64,000 bases of DNA from Devosia sp. Its GTDB lineage: Bacteria > Pseudomonadota > Alphaproteobacteria > Rhizobiales > Devosiaceae. The notes beneath the pieces are model-generated. The model had not been told where the DNA came from, made no database searches, and saw nothing but the letters and a program-made list of their open reading frames with translations. Shown here in pieces: positions 34,042 through 43,899 of this stretch (its first letter is position 1; every line of letters begins with the position of its first letter). The position numbers were made by a program, and so were the translations under genes. The DNA is taken from assembly GCF_017307495.1 (NCBI RefSeq), contig NZ_JAFKHE010000026.1, positions 50,938 through 114,937 on the forward strand. The letters run 5' to 3'.

Positions 34042-34251
34042 TCAATCCCCCGGCGGCCTGAACTTGCCGTCCTTGTCGCGCTTCAGCGTGACGACGCCCG
34101 GCTGGGCGCGCTCGCGCAGGTCACGCTCGTGGCGCAGCTTGTCCTCGGCCTTGAAGGCGCCATGCCAGTCGCGCCAGATCCTGCGCACGCCCCAGGCGAT
34201 GGCGACGAAGATCGCAACGAAGATCAGCAGGCGAATAATCAGCGCGGTCAT
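34042..34251 (-). CDS. Small single-pass membrane protein
   Basis: 69 residues: an N-terminal membrane helix (4-22, ALIIRLLIFVAIFVAIAWG) followed by a charged tail ending KRDKDGKFRPPGD. Three bases separate it from the S49 peptidase stop, so the two are co-transcribed. Function unknown; it may be a peptidase partner. Confidence 0.72.
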   Translation of the reverse strand: MTALIIRLLIFVAIFVAIAWGVRRIWRDWHGAFKAEDKLRHERDLRERAQPGVVTLKRDKDGKFRPPGD

Positions 34252-34254
34252 CGA

Positions 34255-35079
34255 TCAGAGCCCCAGGCGCGACCACGTGGCGCGGTCCTCGACCTGCGCG
34301 GCGATGTCGCCGGCAAGCGCGGCAAAGCCCAGCCGCGGCATGGCCAGCAGCCCGCGCCTGGGTGCGATCGCCACCAGTTCGAGCTTGTCGCCGTAGCGGG
34401 TGCGCAGCACCTCGTGCATGTCGCCAAGGCCGTCGACGAGGCCGAGTTCGAGGCCCTTCACGCCGCTCCAGAACTCACCGGTGAACAGCAAGTCGTCGCC
34501 GCCCTTTAGGCGATCGCCGCGCCGGCCCTTCACCCAGTCGATGAACACCTGGTGCACGTCGGCCTCCATCGCCTTGATGCGCGCGACATCTTCCGCCTTT
34601 TCGGGGAGGAAGGGATCCATGGTCGACTTGTTGCGGCCCGAGGTATGGACGCGACGATCGACGCCGACCTTCTTGAGCGCCTCGACGAAGCCGAAGCCGG
34701 CAAAGATCACGCCGATCGAACCTACGATCGAGGATGGGTCGGCGATGATCTCGTCGCCGGCGGTGGCGATGAAATAGCCACCCGAGGCGGCCGCGTCCTC
34801 GACGAAGACCAGCACCTTCTTGCCAGTCTCGTCGGCGAGGTCGCGGATGCGCTTTGAGATCAGCCGCGACTGTACCGCCGAGCCGCCGGGCGAGTTGATG
34901 ACGATGGCGACCGCCGGCGCGGACTTGAGCGCGAAGGCGCGCTTCAGCAGCGGCGCGGCCATCTCGATGTTGAGCCGGCCGGGGCGCTGGTCGGCGGCGA
35001 TGACGCCATGCAGGCGCACCACCGGGATCAGCGGGCCGCCCTGCCCCATCCTGCGCTTCAACCAGGACCGCAGCCCCAT
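34255..35079 (-). CDS. S49-family signal-peptide peptidase-like serine protease (SppA/SohB type)
   Basis: A 274-residue S49 peptidase. The catalytic dyad is Ser99 in AAASGGYFIA and Lys151 in GRNKSTMDPF; INSPGGS and SIVGSIGVI are conserved. It lacks an obvious N-terminal membrane helix, so it is probably cytoplasmic or membrane-associated and digests cleaved signal peptides or membrane peptides. Small single-domain form, as in many alphaproteobacteria. The downstream 69-residue membrane protein shares its transcript. Confidence 0.9.
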   Translation of the reverse strand: MGLRSWLKRRMGQGGPLIPVVRLHGVIAADQRPGRLNIEMAAPLLKRAFALKSAPAVAIVINSPGGSAVQSRLISKRIRDLADETGKKVLVFVEDAAASGGYFIATAGDEIIADPSSIVGSIGVIFAGFGFVEALKKVGVDRRVHTSGRNKSTMDPFLPEKAEDVARIKAMEADVHQVFIDWVKGRRGDRLKGGDDLLFTGEFWSGVKGLELGLVDGLGDMHEVLRTRYGDKLELVAIAPRRGLLAMPRLGFAALAGDIAAQVEDRATWSRLGL

Positions 35080-35133
35080 GGATCGTTCCTCGCTTGACGA
35101 TTGCCCGGCAGATGTATGTGGCCCGCCGCGGCT

Positions 35134-35916
35134 TTACCAGACAAGCCGGCCAGTGCCACGGAAGATCGCGTCGAACTCGGGCCGGAAGGCGCGGCCGTCG
35201 CTCTCGTGCAAGGCCCGGCCGGCAAGCAGCCGGAAGGGCGCACGGGAGCCCTTGATGCCGCGCACCACCACGCGGCTTGCCGGCTGGCCTTCGCGCGGCA
35301 GCAGCGGCAGCACGGTCACCGCGCCGAAGCGCTGTGTGAAGGCGATCAGCAGCGGCGGCAGCGCCTCGGCGGTGTGGATGAAGATGACCTCGCCGTCCGG
35401 CGCGGCATGCGTCGCGGCGACCTTGGCCCAGGTATCGAGTTTCGCCTCGCCCATGTGCCGCGCCCCGGCACGGGACTGGGCCGGCGCAGAGCCGCGCCCG
35501 GGATCGAAAAACGGCGGGTTGGCGATGACGCTGTCGAAGTGATCGGCGGCAAGTCCGGCGGCGGCGCGAACCCGACCCGGCGCGGTCAGGTCGAGGCCGA
35601 CGAGCCTGGTCCGCATCGCCAGGCCGTTGTCGGCCACGTTGCCGGCGGCGATCGCCAGCATCACCGGATCGGCCTCGACCAGGGTGGCGGACAACTCCGG
35701 TCGATCGGCCAGCGCGACCAGAGCGGCGGTGCCGACGCCGGCTCCAAGGTCGAGCAGGCGCAGCGCGCGGGTGCGTACCGCCGCCCCGAGCAGGACCGAG
35801 TCGAGACCGGCCCGGAAGCCGCGCTCGGGCTGCGCCACGGTCAGCCGGCCGCCCAAAAAGGCGTCGCGCGTCAGCGTTTGTTGTTTTACAAGATCGGTGG
35901 CGTGGTCTAGGGACAT
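35134..35916 (-). CDS. tRNA1(Val) adenine-N6-methyltransferase-like protein (TrmN6 family)
   Basis: A 260-residue class I SAM methyltransferase: LLDLGAGVGTAALVAL binds SAM, and VIANPPFFDPG is the N6-adenine methylase motif IV (NPPF). The N-terminal LTRDAFLGGRLTVAQPERGFRAGLDSVLLGAAV is typical of TrmN6/YfiC, which methylates A37 of tRNA(Val). It diverges from the polyprenyl synthase gene, with about 70 bases for both promoters. Confidence 0.87.
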   Translation of the reverse strand: MSLDHATDLVKQQTLTRDAFLGGRLTVAQPERGFRAGLDSVLLGAAVRTRALRLLDLGAGVGTAALVALADRPELSATLVEADPVMLAIAAGNVADNGLAMRTRLVGLDLTAPGRVRAAAGLAADHFDSVIANPPFFDPGRGSAPAQSRAGARHMGEAKLDTWAKVAATHAAPDGEVIFIHTAEALPPLLIAFTQRFGAVTVLPLLPREGQPASRVVVRGIKGSRAPFRLLAGRALHESDGRAFRPEFDAIFRGTGRLVW

Positions 35917-35985
35917 CGCACCATCGCGACGGTTCGTTCGGCCCGACTATAGGGCGCCGCGGGCGGACCTCAAACCGGGGATTTC

Positions 35986-37005
35986 ATGGCTCTTTCGGCG
36001 GCAGCGGCAAACGAGGCGACCAGCAGCGCCAACGCATTGGATCGGCTGCTCGATGCGACCCGCCCCGGCATGGAGCGCGTCAATGCGATGATCCTCGACA
36101 AGGCCAGCTCGCATGTCGAGTTGGTGCCGGAGGTGGCGCGCTACCTGATCGATTCCGGCGGCAAGCGGCTCAGGCCCATGCTGACCATCGCGGCCTCGAT
36201 GCTGTTCGGCCGGAGCACCGGCAGCGAAGTCAATTTCGCCGCGGCGGTCGAGTTCATGCACAACGCCACGCTGCTGCACGACGATGTCGTCGACGAGAGC
36301 AACATGCGGCGCGGACGCGCGGCCGCGCGGATGAAGTGGGGCAACCAGGCCAGCGTGCTGGTCGGCGACTTCCTGCTCGGGCAGGCCTTCATGATGATGG
36401 TCGACACCGGCAATGTCGAGGCGCTGCGGGTGATCTCGAAGGCGGCCTCGATCATCGCCGAGGGCGAGGTGCTGCAGCTGGCCAAGACGCGCGACCTCAC
36501 CACCAGCTCGTCCGACTACGACGAAGTGATCGGCGCCAAGACCGCCACCCTGTTCGAAGCGGCAACCGAAGTGGGCGCGATGGCGGGCGGCGCCGACGCA
36601 GCCGGCCGGCGGGCTCTGAGGAACTACGGCCGCGAGCTCGGCTTTGCCTTCCAGCTGGTCGACGACGTGCTCGACTATCGCGGCGAGGCTGGAACATTGG
36701 GCAAGAACACCGGCGACGACCTGCGCGAAGGCAAGATGACGCTGCCGGTCATCCTGGCGCTCAAGCAGGCGACCCCCGCCGAGCGCGAAACGATTGTCTC
36801 GGCCCTGGGCCGCATCGATACCGGCCCCGACCAGCTCGGGCAGGTCGTCGCCATCTTCGAGCGCTACGACACGCTGGGCCGGACCATCGTTCGGGCCGAG
36901 ACCCACGTGCGCCAGGCCACCGATGCGCTGCGCTCGCTCCCCGCCAGCGAGATGAAGGACATCCTCGCCGGCGTCGCCGAGTTCACGGCCAGCCGCGCCT
37001 ACTGA
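35986..37005 (+). CDS. Polyprenyl (octa-/decaprenyl) diphosphate synthase
   Basis: A 339-residue trans-prenyltransferase building the isoprenoid tail of ubiquinone. First Asp-rich motif LLHDDVVDE (DDVVD 99-103), second QLVDDVLDY (226-230), GGKRLRP near residue 58 and MKWGNQASVLVGDFLL are all present. Small residues before the first Asp motif favour long products, usually C50 in alphaproteobacteria. Together with ispH and ispE it gives a loose isoprenoid group. It converges with ispE, leaving 16 bases. Confidence 0.93.
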   Translation: MALSAAAANEATSSANALDRLLDATRPGMERVNAMILDKASSHVELVPEVARYLIDSGGKRLRPMLTIAASMLFGRSTGSEVNFAAAVEFMHNATLLHDDVVDESNMRRGRAAARMKWGNQASVLVGDFLLGQAFMMMVDTGNVEALRVISKAASIIAEGEVLQLAKTRDLTTSSSDYDEVIGAKTATLFEAATEVGAMAGGADAAGRRALRNYGRELGFAFQLVDDVLDYRGEAGTLGKNTGDDLREGKMTLPVILALKQATPAERETIVSALGRIDTGPDQLGQVVAIFERYDTLGRTIVRAETHVRQATDALRSLPASEMKDILAGVAEFTASRAY

Positions 37006-37021
37006 GCTCGCGGGCGGCCGC

Positions 37022-37906
37022 TCAGCCGATGGCCGGCGCGGCGGCCACCCAGTACTGGGGATGGCGGGCGCGTAGCTCATGCGCCGCCTGATGCGCTTGG
37101 GCGGCCGAGCCGAACAGCCCGAACACCGTCCCGCCCGAACCCGACATGCGGGCCAGCGCGCAGCCGTCGAGGAGCCGCATGTCGGCCAGCAGCTCGCCGA
37201 TTGCCGGCACGAGCGCAACCGCGGCCGGCTCGAGGTCGTTGCGTGTCTCCGCCAGCCACAGCCCCAGTTGCGCCGGCCGGGTCAGCGGCTGCGGCAGGGC
37301 CGGCATCGGCGGGTTGTGGCGGCGCTCGAGGCGGCGGAACACCTCGGCGGTAGCGACCGGCACCAGCGGATTGACCAGCACCAGGTGGGTCGGGGGAAAG
37401 TCGCGCAGCGGGTGGATAATCTCGCCGACGCCCCGGACTTCCGCCGGTCGCGACAGCAGGCACATCGGCACGTCGGCGCCCAGGGTGAGCGCGATGGCAC
37501 GCAGCTCGGCCAGCGGAAAGTCGCCATCGCCGAGGCGCGCCAGCAGGCGCAGCATCGCCGCCGCGTCGGCGGAGCCACCCCCGATGCCGGCCGCCACCGG
37601 CAGGTTCTTGGTCAGCGTGATGTCGAGCCCGGTCGGCAGGCGATCCGGCCAGCGTGCACGGAAGGCGCGGACGGCCCGCATCACCAGGTTGGAGTCCGAG
37701 CTGCCGGCTGCCGCCGCGAACGGGCCGATGACGGTCAGCCGGTCGGTTCTGGCCGGACGCGCCACCAGTTCGTCGGCAATATCGACGAAGGCCACGAGGC
37801 TCTCGAGCTCATGGTAGCCATCGACGCGCCTGCCGACGACATGCAGCGCCAGGTTGACCTTGGCGGGGGCCGCCTCCGTGAGGGCGGCCTCGGTCGGTGC
37901 CGCCAT
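37022..37906 (-). CDS. ispE: 4-diphosphocytidyl-2-C-methyl-D-erythritol kinase
   Basis: A 294-residue GHMP kinase of the MEP pathway that phosphorylates CDP-methylerythritol. AAPAKVNLALHVVGRRVDGYHEL, the ATP loop PVAAGIGGGSADAAAML and MSGSGGTVFGLF are the family motifs. The ATG at 37906 shares a base with the stop of the upstream TPR gene (TGATG); the farther open frame is inside that gene. Confidence 0.94.
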   Translation of the reverse strand: MAAPTEAALTEAAPAKVNLALHVVGRRVDGYHELESLVAFVDIADELVARPARTDRLTVIGPFAAAAGSSDSNLVMRAVRAFRARWPDRLPTGLDITLTKNLPVAAGIGGGSADAAAMLRLLARLGDGDFPLAELRAIALTLGADVPMCLLSRPAEVRGVGEIIHPLRDFPPTHLVLVNPLVPVATAEVFRRLERRHNPPMPALPQPLTRPAQLGLWLAETRNDLEPAAVALVPAIGELLADMRLLDGCALARMSGSGGTVFGLFGSAAQAHQAAHELRARHPQYWVAAAPAIG

Positions 37907-39648
37907 CAGTTGGCGGTGGGAGCGGTTGCGCCCTCGGCCACCGGGCCCCTCTCGGGCGCCGCCTCGACGGCGTCCAGCCCCTCGGCCAGCTTCTTGGCGA
38001 CCCGCGCCTTGACGTTGCCCTCCTTGTCGACCGAGGCGGCGATGTTCCACTGGAACTTCGCCTCGAGCGTGCGCCCGGCCCGCCAGTAGGCATCACCCAG
38101 GTGGTCGTTGATCTCGGGATCGGTCGAGCGCAGCTGCACGGCGAGCTCGAGCTGCTGCACGGCCTCGTCGAAGCGGCCGAGCCGATAATAGGCCCAGCCG
38201 AGGCTGTCGATGATGTAGCCGTCGTTGGGTGCAGCGGCGACTGCCTTCTGGATCATGTCGAGCGCCGGTATGAGGTTCACGCCCTGGTCCACCCAGCTGT
38301 AGCCCAGGTAGTTCAGCACCTGGGGCTGGTCGGGATTGAGCTGGAGTGCACGCTTGAAGTCGGCCTCGGCCTTGCTCCACTCCTTGTTGCGCTCATAGGA
38401 AATGCCGCGGACATAGTAGAAACGCCAGTCGCCGGGCGCGTCGCCGCCCGCCACATCCAGCGCCTTGGTGTAGGTGGCTGCAGCCTCGGCGTATTTCTCG
38501 GCGGCGCGCTGCATGTCGCCCAGCACCGAAAGCGCATCGAGGTCGCGCGGGTTCTGCTGCACGATATTGCCGAGCCGCCGCAAGGCCTCGTCCCGGCTGC
38601 CCAGCGCGTCGAGATTTTCGGCGACGCGTACCACCGCCATGGGCTTCATCGGCGAATCTGCCGGAATGGCATCGTAGATCCGGTTGGCGGCATCGTGCTG
38701 GCTGGCGCCGTCGAGCAACTGGCCATAGACCAGGTCGATGACGTCGGAGCGGGGATCGAGATACATCCCCATCTGCAGGAACGCCGCCGCGATATCGGGA
38801 CTGCCCTCGCGGGCGAGCGCCACGCCCACCGAATGGAACATCTCGGCCGCGCCGGCCTGGATGTCCGCCGCGAACACACCCGGCCGCTGCTTGAGGTCGA
38901 TCTTGGCCTTGACCGCATCGATCAGGGGATGGTCGAGACCCTGCGCCGCGAAATCGGCGATGACCTTCTCGGCCTCGTCGAAACGGCCGGCATTGCCGAG
39001 CATGCGGGTATAGGCCTCCACGATCCGGGCGACCTGTGGATCCGCCTCGTAGGCCTTCTTGGCGAGCACCAGGGCTTCGGCGCTGCGGCCTTCGACATCG
39101 GCCATCACGGCGCGGTGGAAGACGAGGAAATCCTCGAGTCCGCCCTGCCCCAGCTCGTCGAGCACCTTGTCGGCCTCGTCGCGCTTGCCGTCGCCGATCA
39201 GGGCCCAGGCGCGCAGGATGCCGCCGGTGATGCCGGCGAAGGTGTCGCCGCCGACCGATTCCAGCTCGCGCGCGGCCGCACCATAGCGGCGCTCCTTCAC
39301 CGCCTGCGCGCCAATCACGAGGCTCGCAAGGTCATTGGGCGCGCTGAGTTCCAGCAGGTGCTTGGCGACACGCGCCGCCTCGGCGATCTGGCCGTTGGCG
39401 GTATCGGCGACGAAGCTGCGCTCGATGATCACCGGATTGTCCCAGTCTCCGGCGGCGGCGGCGCGGAAGTAGCGCGCGGCATCTTCGGTCCGCAGGTCGG
39501 TCAGGGCCTGGCGGCCGGCAAGATAGCTCCCGGTGACGCTGTCGCTCATCAGCGGCAGCATGGCGCCGGATTCGAGGGCCATCGCGCTGCTCGCGGCAAG
39601 CATGGCGGCGAACAGGACACCAGACACGAGGCGGGCTTTGTGGGTCAC
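37906..39648 (-). CDS. Secreted TPR-repeat protein
   Basis: A protein of 580 residues starting with GTG at 39648, with signal-like segment ARLVSGVLFAAMLAASSAMALES. More than ten TPR-like units follow; the C-terminal ones are clear (RALQLNPDQPQVLNYLGYSWVDQG and DSLGWAYYRLGRFDEAVQQLELAVQL). The arrangement is common upstream of ispE in Rhizobiales. TPR scaffolds in the periplasm often assist envelope or cell-division complexes; the specific job is unknown. The frame stays open beyond the start into the ETF-QO gene, but only from 39648 is there a signal peptide. Confidence 0.85.
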   Translation of the reverse strand: MTHKARLVSGVLFAAMLAASSAMALESGAMLPLMSDSVTGSYLAGRQALTDLRTEDAARYFRAAAAGDWDNPVIIERSFVADTANGQIAEAARVAKHLLELSAPNDLASLVIGAQAVKERRYGAAARELESVGGDTFAGITGGILRAWALIGDGKRDEADKVLDELGQGGLEDFLVFHRAVMADVEGRSAEALVLAKKAYEADPQVARIVEAYTRMLGNAGRFDEAEKVIADFAAQGLDHPLIDAVKAKIDLKQRPGVFAADIQAGAAEMFHSVGVALAREGSPDIAAAFLQMGMYLDPRSDVIDLVYGQLLDGASQHDAANRIYDAIPADSPMKPMAVVRVAENLDALGSRDEALRRLGNIVQQNPRDLDALSVLGDMQRAAEKYAEAAATYTKALDVAGGDAPGDWRFYYVRGISYERNKEWSKAEADFKRALQLNPDQPQVLNYLGYSWVDQGVNLIPALDMIQKAVAAAPNDGYIIDSLGWAYYRLGRFDEAVQQLELAVQLRSTDPEINDHLGDAYWRAGRTLEAKFQWNIAASVDKEGNVKARVAKKLAEGLDAVEAAPERGPVAEGATAPTAN

Positions 39649-39752
39649 GAGGCTCGATAACTCCGGGGGGACAGGTAGACTGCGAGTAACCGCGGAAAGA
39701 TGGTCGATTTTAGGACTGCGCCGCAAGGGGCAGGCACGATGAAGTGACGGCC

Positions 39753-41450
39753 TCACATGCCCGAGTAATTGGGACCCGACCCGCCCTCCGGCGGAACCCA
39801 GGTGATGTTCCGGGCCGGGTCCTTGATGTCGCACGTCTTGCAGTGGACGCAGTTGGCCGCGTGAATGCGAAAGACCGGCGCTCCCCCCTCTTCGACCATC
39901 TCGTATACGCCTGCGGGGCAATAGAGCGGGGCCGGCTCGCCGTAGCGCGGGAGGTTCTCGCGCACCGGCACCGAGGGATCGGCGAGGCGCAGGTGGACCG
40001 GCTGGTCCTCGTCGTGGCTGAGATTGGCGAGATAGACCGAGGCGGCGCGATCGAAGGTCGTCACCCCGTCGGGGCGCGCATAGGCGCGCGGCGTAGCCTC
40101 CTGGATCGGCTTCAGCGTCTCGGAATCGGCCTTGCCGTGGCGAAGCGTGCCGAACGGCGAGACGCGCAGCAGCGCCTCGCACCACATGTCGAAACCGCCG
40201 AGCAGTACGCCGGCCAGGGTGCCGAAGCGCGACCAGAGCGGCTTGACGTTGCGCACCGGCCCGAGTTCCGCGCCGATCCCGGTGGCCAGCACCGACTCGT
40301 CGAGCCCCTCGAGCGTGTCATGCGCCCTGCCCTCGGCAATCGCCGCAGCGACGCGTTCCGCCGTGGCCATGCCGGAACGGATGGCATTGTGGATGGCCTT
40401 GAGCGCCGGCACGTTCATGAACCCGGCCGCGCAGCCGATCAGCGCGCCGCCCGGAAAGGCGAGATCGGGGATCGACTGCAGCCCGCCCGAGGTCATGGCC
40501 CGGGCGCCGTAGCTCACGCGCCGGCCGCCCTCGAGCAGCCGCGCAATCGCCGGATGCTGCTTGAAGCGCTGGAACTCGCCGAAGGGCGACAACGTCGGAT
40601 CGGAATAGGAGAGGTGGACGGCGAGGCCGAGGTAAAGCCTGTTGCCTTCGGCATGATAGGCAAAGCCGCCGCCCGAGGTGGCGTCGTCGAGCGGGAAGCC
40701 CAGGTAGTGGTCGACGCGGCCCGGCTCGTGCCGGTCGGGTGCGATCTCCCAGACCTCCTTGATCCCGAGGCCGTAGAACTGCGGGTCGTGGCCATCAGCG
40801 AGGCCGAACCGCTGGATCAGCGCCTTGGCCAGGGAGCCCCGCGCGCCCTCGCCGATCAGTGTGTATTTCGCCTTGAGGCCGATGCCCGCCGCATAGGTGG
40901 ACTTGGGCTCGCCATCGGCGCCGACGCCGAGGTCGCCGGTGATGATACCCTCGACCTGCCCGTTCTCGCCGGTCAGCACATCCACGGCCGCCGTCATCGG
41001 AAAGATGTCGACGCCCAGTCCCTGCGCCTGCTCGCCAAGCCATTTCACCAGGTCGCCCAGGCTTACGATCACCGCATCGGGCGTCTTCATCTGTGGCGGT
41101 ATCATCTGTCCGGGCAGCTGGAGATCAGCCGTGCCGGTGAGGAAGTGGAAGGTGTCGCGCGTGACCTTCGGACCGACCGGGGCGCCGAGGTCGCGCCAGT
41201 CGGGCAGCAGCGCATCGAGCCCCACCGGGTTCATTACCGCGCCGGAAATGATGTGACCGCCCAGTTCGGCCGACTTTTCCACCACCGTCACGCCGAGGTT
41301 CGGAGCCACCTGCTTGAGCCGGATGGCGGCGCTGAGCCCCGCGGGACCGGCCCCGACGATGAGCACGTCGGTTTCGATGATCTCTCGGCTTCCGGCGTCG
41401 GCCAAGGTCTCGATCCAATCGCTGTGGCGGGGCAAGGCGGGCTGTGACAT
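39753..41450 (-). CDS. Electron transfer flavoprotein-ubiquinone oxidoreductase
   Basis: A 565-residue membrane-associated flavoprotein that passes electrons from ETF to ubiquinone. FAD motif [19 protein letters not shown] near residue 34, [21 protein letters not shown], and a C-terminal 4Fe-4S motif ([30 protein letters not shown]). The ATG at 41450 faces the UDG gene start only 10 bases away, so the two promoters overlap the coding ends; a longer frame upstream would be antisense to UDG. Confidence 0.95.
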   Translation of the reverse strand: MSQPALPRHSDWIETLADAGSREIIETDVLIVGAGPAGLSAAIRLKQVAPNLGVTVVEKSAELGGHIISGAVMNPVGLDALLPDWRDLGAPVGPKVTRDTFHFLTGTADLQLPGQMIPPQMKTPDAVIVSLGDLVKWLGEQAQGLGVDIFPMTAAVDVLTGENGQVEGIITGDLGVGADGEPKSTYAAGIGLKAKYTLIGEGARGSLAKALIQRFGLADGHDPQFYGLGIKEVWEIAPDRHEPGRVDHYLGFPLDDATSGGGFAYHAEGNRLYLGLAVHLSYSDPTLSPFGEFQRFKQHPAIARLLEGGRRVSYGARAMTSGGLQSIPDLAFPGGALIGCAAGFMNVPALKAIHNAIRSGMATAERVAAAIAEGRAHDTLEGLDESVLATGIGAELGPVRNVKPLWSRFGTLAGVLLGGFDMWCEALLRVSPFGTLRHGKADSETLKPIQEATPRAYARPDGVTTFDRAASVYLANLSHDEDQPVHLRLADPSVPVRENLPRYGEPAPLYCPAGVYEMVEEGGAPVFRIHAANCVHCKTCDIKDPARNITWVPPEGGSGPNYSGM

Positions 41451-41460
41451 AACAGAACCC

Positions 41461-42267
41461 ATGTCCGAAAATCGACCGCTAAATGAGGCCGAAGCCCGCG
41501 CGGCGCTCGACTGGTATCGTGCCGTCGGGGTCGATTTCGCCGTCGTCGAGGAGCCGGTCGATCGCTTTGCCGCTTCGGTGACGCCGTCACGGTCCCGCCC
41601 CGCGGCCGCCGCGCCGATCTCGGCCCCGTCAGCGGCGCCCGTCGCGGCGCCAATCGCCCTGTCGCTCTCGGCCGATCCTTCCGAGACGACGGCGATCGCC
41701 ACGGCCGCGCCGACGCTCGAAGCGTTGCGCGCCGCGATGGAGGCGTACGAAGGCTGCACGCTGAAAAAACGCGCGACGCAACTGGTCTTCGCCGACGGCA
41801 ATCCGGAAGCCGAGATCATGCTGGTGGGGGAAGGCCCGGGCGAGCAGGAGGACCTGCAGGGCAAACCGTTCGTCGGCCGTGCCGGGCAGCTGCTCGACCG
41901 CATGCTGGGCGCCATCGGGCTCGACCGCACCAAGGTCTACATCGCCAACATGGTGCCCTGGCGTCCGCCCGGCAATCGCGAGCCCTCTCCGGAGGAACTG
42001 GCGCTGTGCGCTCCCTTCCTGCTGCGGCAGGTCGAGTTGGTGGCCCCGAAATTCCTCGTGACGCTCGGCAACGTGCCGACCAAGGCGCTGTTCCAGACCC
42101 AGAACGGCATCACCAGGATGCGCGGCCAGTGGCGCGACCTCACCGTCAACAGCCATCGCACCCGCGCCCTCGCCACGCTGCACCCGGCCTACCTGCTGCG
42201 CACCCCGGCGAGCAAGGCCCTCGCCTGGCGCGACATGCTGGGCCTAAAGCAGGCGATGGAGGGCTAG
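41461..42267 (+). CDS. Uracil-DNA glycosylase, family 4-like
   Basis: A 268-residue protein with an N-terminal Ala/Pro-rich stretch of about 80 residues. The catalytic part begins [22 protein letters not shown] and has [24 protein letters not shown] (motif A) and [14 protein letters not shown] (motif B). It removes uracil from DNA. Family 4 enzymes hold a 4Fe-4S cluster by four Cys; here only Cys99 and Cys183 are kept, while the others are Tyr96 and Trp167. The same changes may be normal for an alphaproteobacterial branch. It diverges from ETF-QO. Confidence 0.88.
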   Translation: MSENRPLNEAEARAALDWYRAVGVDFAVVEEPVDRFAASVTPSRSRPAAAAPISAPSAAPVAAPIALSLSADPSETTAIATAAPTLEALRAAMEAYEGCTLKKRATQLVFADGNPEAEIMLVGEGPGEQEDLQGKPFVGRAGQLLDRMLGAIGLDRTKVYIANMVPWRPPGNREPSPEELALCAPFLLRQVELVAPKFLVTLGNVPTKALFQTQNGITRMRGQWRDLTVNSHRTRALATLHPAYLLRTPASKALAWRDMLGLKQAMEG

Positions 42268-42500
42268 GGGTCGACCTAGGCTGACGCCGCCGCCCCATCA
42301 AGGTCGAGCGGCGTAGCGGGCCTCCATGTCATCCCTGCGAGAGCAGAGAACCAGGTCGCCTCGGCGTCAGTCGCCCGACCCCGCCTCAACTACGACTTAA
42401 GACTATCGACCCAGGAATATTCTTGGCGCTTGATTGTGCTGCCCGAATTTGGTCCGGTTCGAAGGGCAAGCGCCTCGGGCCCAAGACCGCGGAAAGCGCC

Positions 42501-43895
42501 ATGTCGTCAGCCCTCAAGATCTATGCCCTGTTCATCGGATCGGCCCTGCTCATGTTCGGCGGCGGGCTGCAGGGCCTGTTGCTGTCCGTGCGCGGCGCCG
42601 AAGAGGGATTTTCGCTCGCCGCGCTGGGCCTGATCGGCACCGGCTGGTCGGTCGGATTCGTGGCCGGCTCGATCACTGTGCCGCTGCTCGTCAAGCGCGT
42701 CGGCCATATCCGCGCCTATTCGATCATGGCGGCAATCGGCACCATCACGATTCTGCTGAACCTGCTTTGGGTCCAGGACATCGGCTGGATCGTGCTGCGC
42801 GCCGCCTCCGGCTACTGCTTCGCCGGCGCGGCGATGATCGTCGAGAGCTGGCTCAACGAAGTCGCCGACAACAAGAGCCGCGGCACGATCTTTTCGGTCT
42901 ACTCGACCATCAACATGGCGGCTTCGACCGTCGGGCAGCTGGCCATGTCGGTCACCGGTACCTTCGGCTACGTCCCCTTCGTCGTCGGCGCGATCGCCTT
43001 CATCTGCGCGTTGCTGCCGACGGCGCTGACCTCGACGCCGCAGCCCCGGCCGATCTCGTCGGCGCGACTCGACGTCGTCCTGCTCTACAGGACGTCGCCG
43101 CTGGCGGTGATCGCGGCCTTCGCCTGCGGCATGTCCAACGGCACATTCGGTACGCTGGCGCCTGTCTATGGCTTCGCACAGAAGCTCGAACCGGCGACCA
43201 TCGCCTACCTGTTCTCGGTCACGGCCATTGTCGGGGCCATCGCCCAGACCCCGTTCGGGCGGCTGAGCGACCGGATCGACCGTCGGCTGGTGATCGTCGG
43301 CCTCAGCGGGTTCGCCGCGGTCGTCGGGTTGCTGACCGTGCTGATCAATCCGGCCAGCGGGATCGCGATGTTCGTCCTGTTCGGCTTCTACGGCCTCGGC
43401 GCCTATCCGCTCTATGCCATTGCCGTGGCGCATGCGAACGACTTCGCCAAGGAGGGCGAGTTCGGGCGCGTCGCCGGCGGCATGCTGCTGATCCTCGGCA
43501 TCGGCCTCGCCATCGGTCCGATCGTCGCCAGCTGGGTGATGAACGCCATTGCCCCGGTGGGCCTGTTCATCGTCACGGCCACCTTCCACGGCGCGCTCGC
43601 CGTGACCGCCTTCCTGCGCATGAAGGTGCGGCCGGTGCGCGACGCCCACGGGCGGGTCCGGTTCCGCGCAATGAATGCCGAAAAGCCGATCTCGCCGGGC
43701 ACGGTCGAGCTCGACCCACGCATCGAAGCGTCCGAAGACAACCTCGTGCCGCCTGCCAGGGTCCATCCTGCCCCAACCGGCGAGGCCGAGGTGATCGTGC
43801 CCGACCCGATCGAACCGGTCGTCCTCGCCCCCGATCATCCCAAGCCCGACGCTCCCGGCGAGACCGACAGGTCGGACAAGCCCAGGCCGGAGTAA
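42501..43895 (+). CDS. Major facilitator superfamily transporter (YcaD-like)
   Basis: A 464-residue protein with about twelve membrane segments and an extended hydrophilic C terminus (about 395-464, rich in Pro, Asp and Glu). GTGWSVGFVAGSITVPLLVKRVGHIRAYSI carries the MFS loop 2-3 motif, PFGRLSDRIDRRLVI the loop 8-9 motif. The pattern matches the YcaD/UMF2 family of exporters, substrate unknown. ATG at 42501 follows GGAAAG; a longer frame to 42423 lacks a good ribosome site. moaB starts 4 bases after its stop. Confidence 0.87.
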   Translation: MSSALKIYALFIGSALLMFGGGLQGLLLSVRGAEEGFSLAALGLIGTGWSVGFVAGSITVPLLVKRVGHIRAYSIMAAIGTITILLNLLWVQDIGWIVLRAASGYCFAGAAMIVESWLNEVADNKSRGTIFSVYSTINMAASTVGQLAMSVTGTFGYVPFVVGAIAFICALLPTALTSTPQPRPISSARLDVVLLYRTSPLAVIAAFACGMSNGTFGTLAPVYGFAQKLEPATIAYLFSVTAIVGAIAQTPFGRLSDRIDRRLVIVGLSGFAAVVGLLTVLINPASGIAMFVLFGFYGLGAYPLYAIAVAHANDFAKEGEFGRVAGGMLLILGIGLAIGPIVASWVMNAIAPVGLFIVTATFHGALAVTAFLRMKVRPVRDAHGRVRFRAMNAEKPISPGTVELDPRIEASEDNLVPPARVHPAPTGEAEVIVPDPIEPVVLAPDHPKPDAPGETDRSDKPRPE

Positions 43896-43899
43896 CCGC

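Noticed and set aside
37907..39660. Plus-strand frame of 587 codons opposite the TPR gene
   Set aside because: No motif; the minus strand has a signal peptide and regular TPR units.
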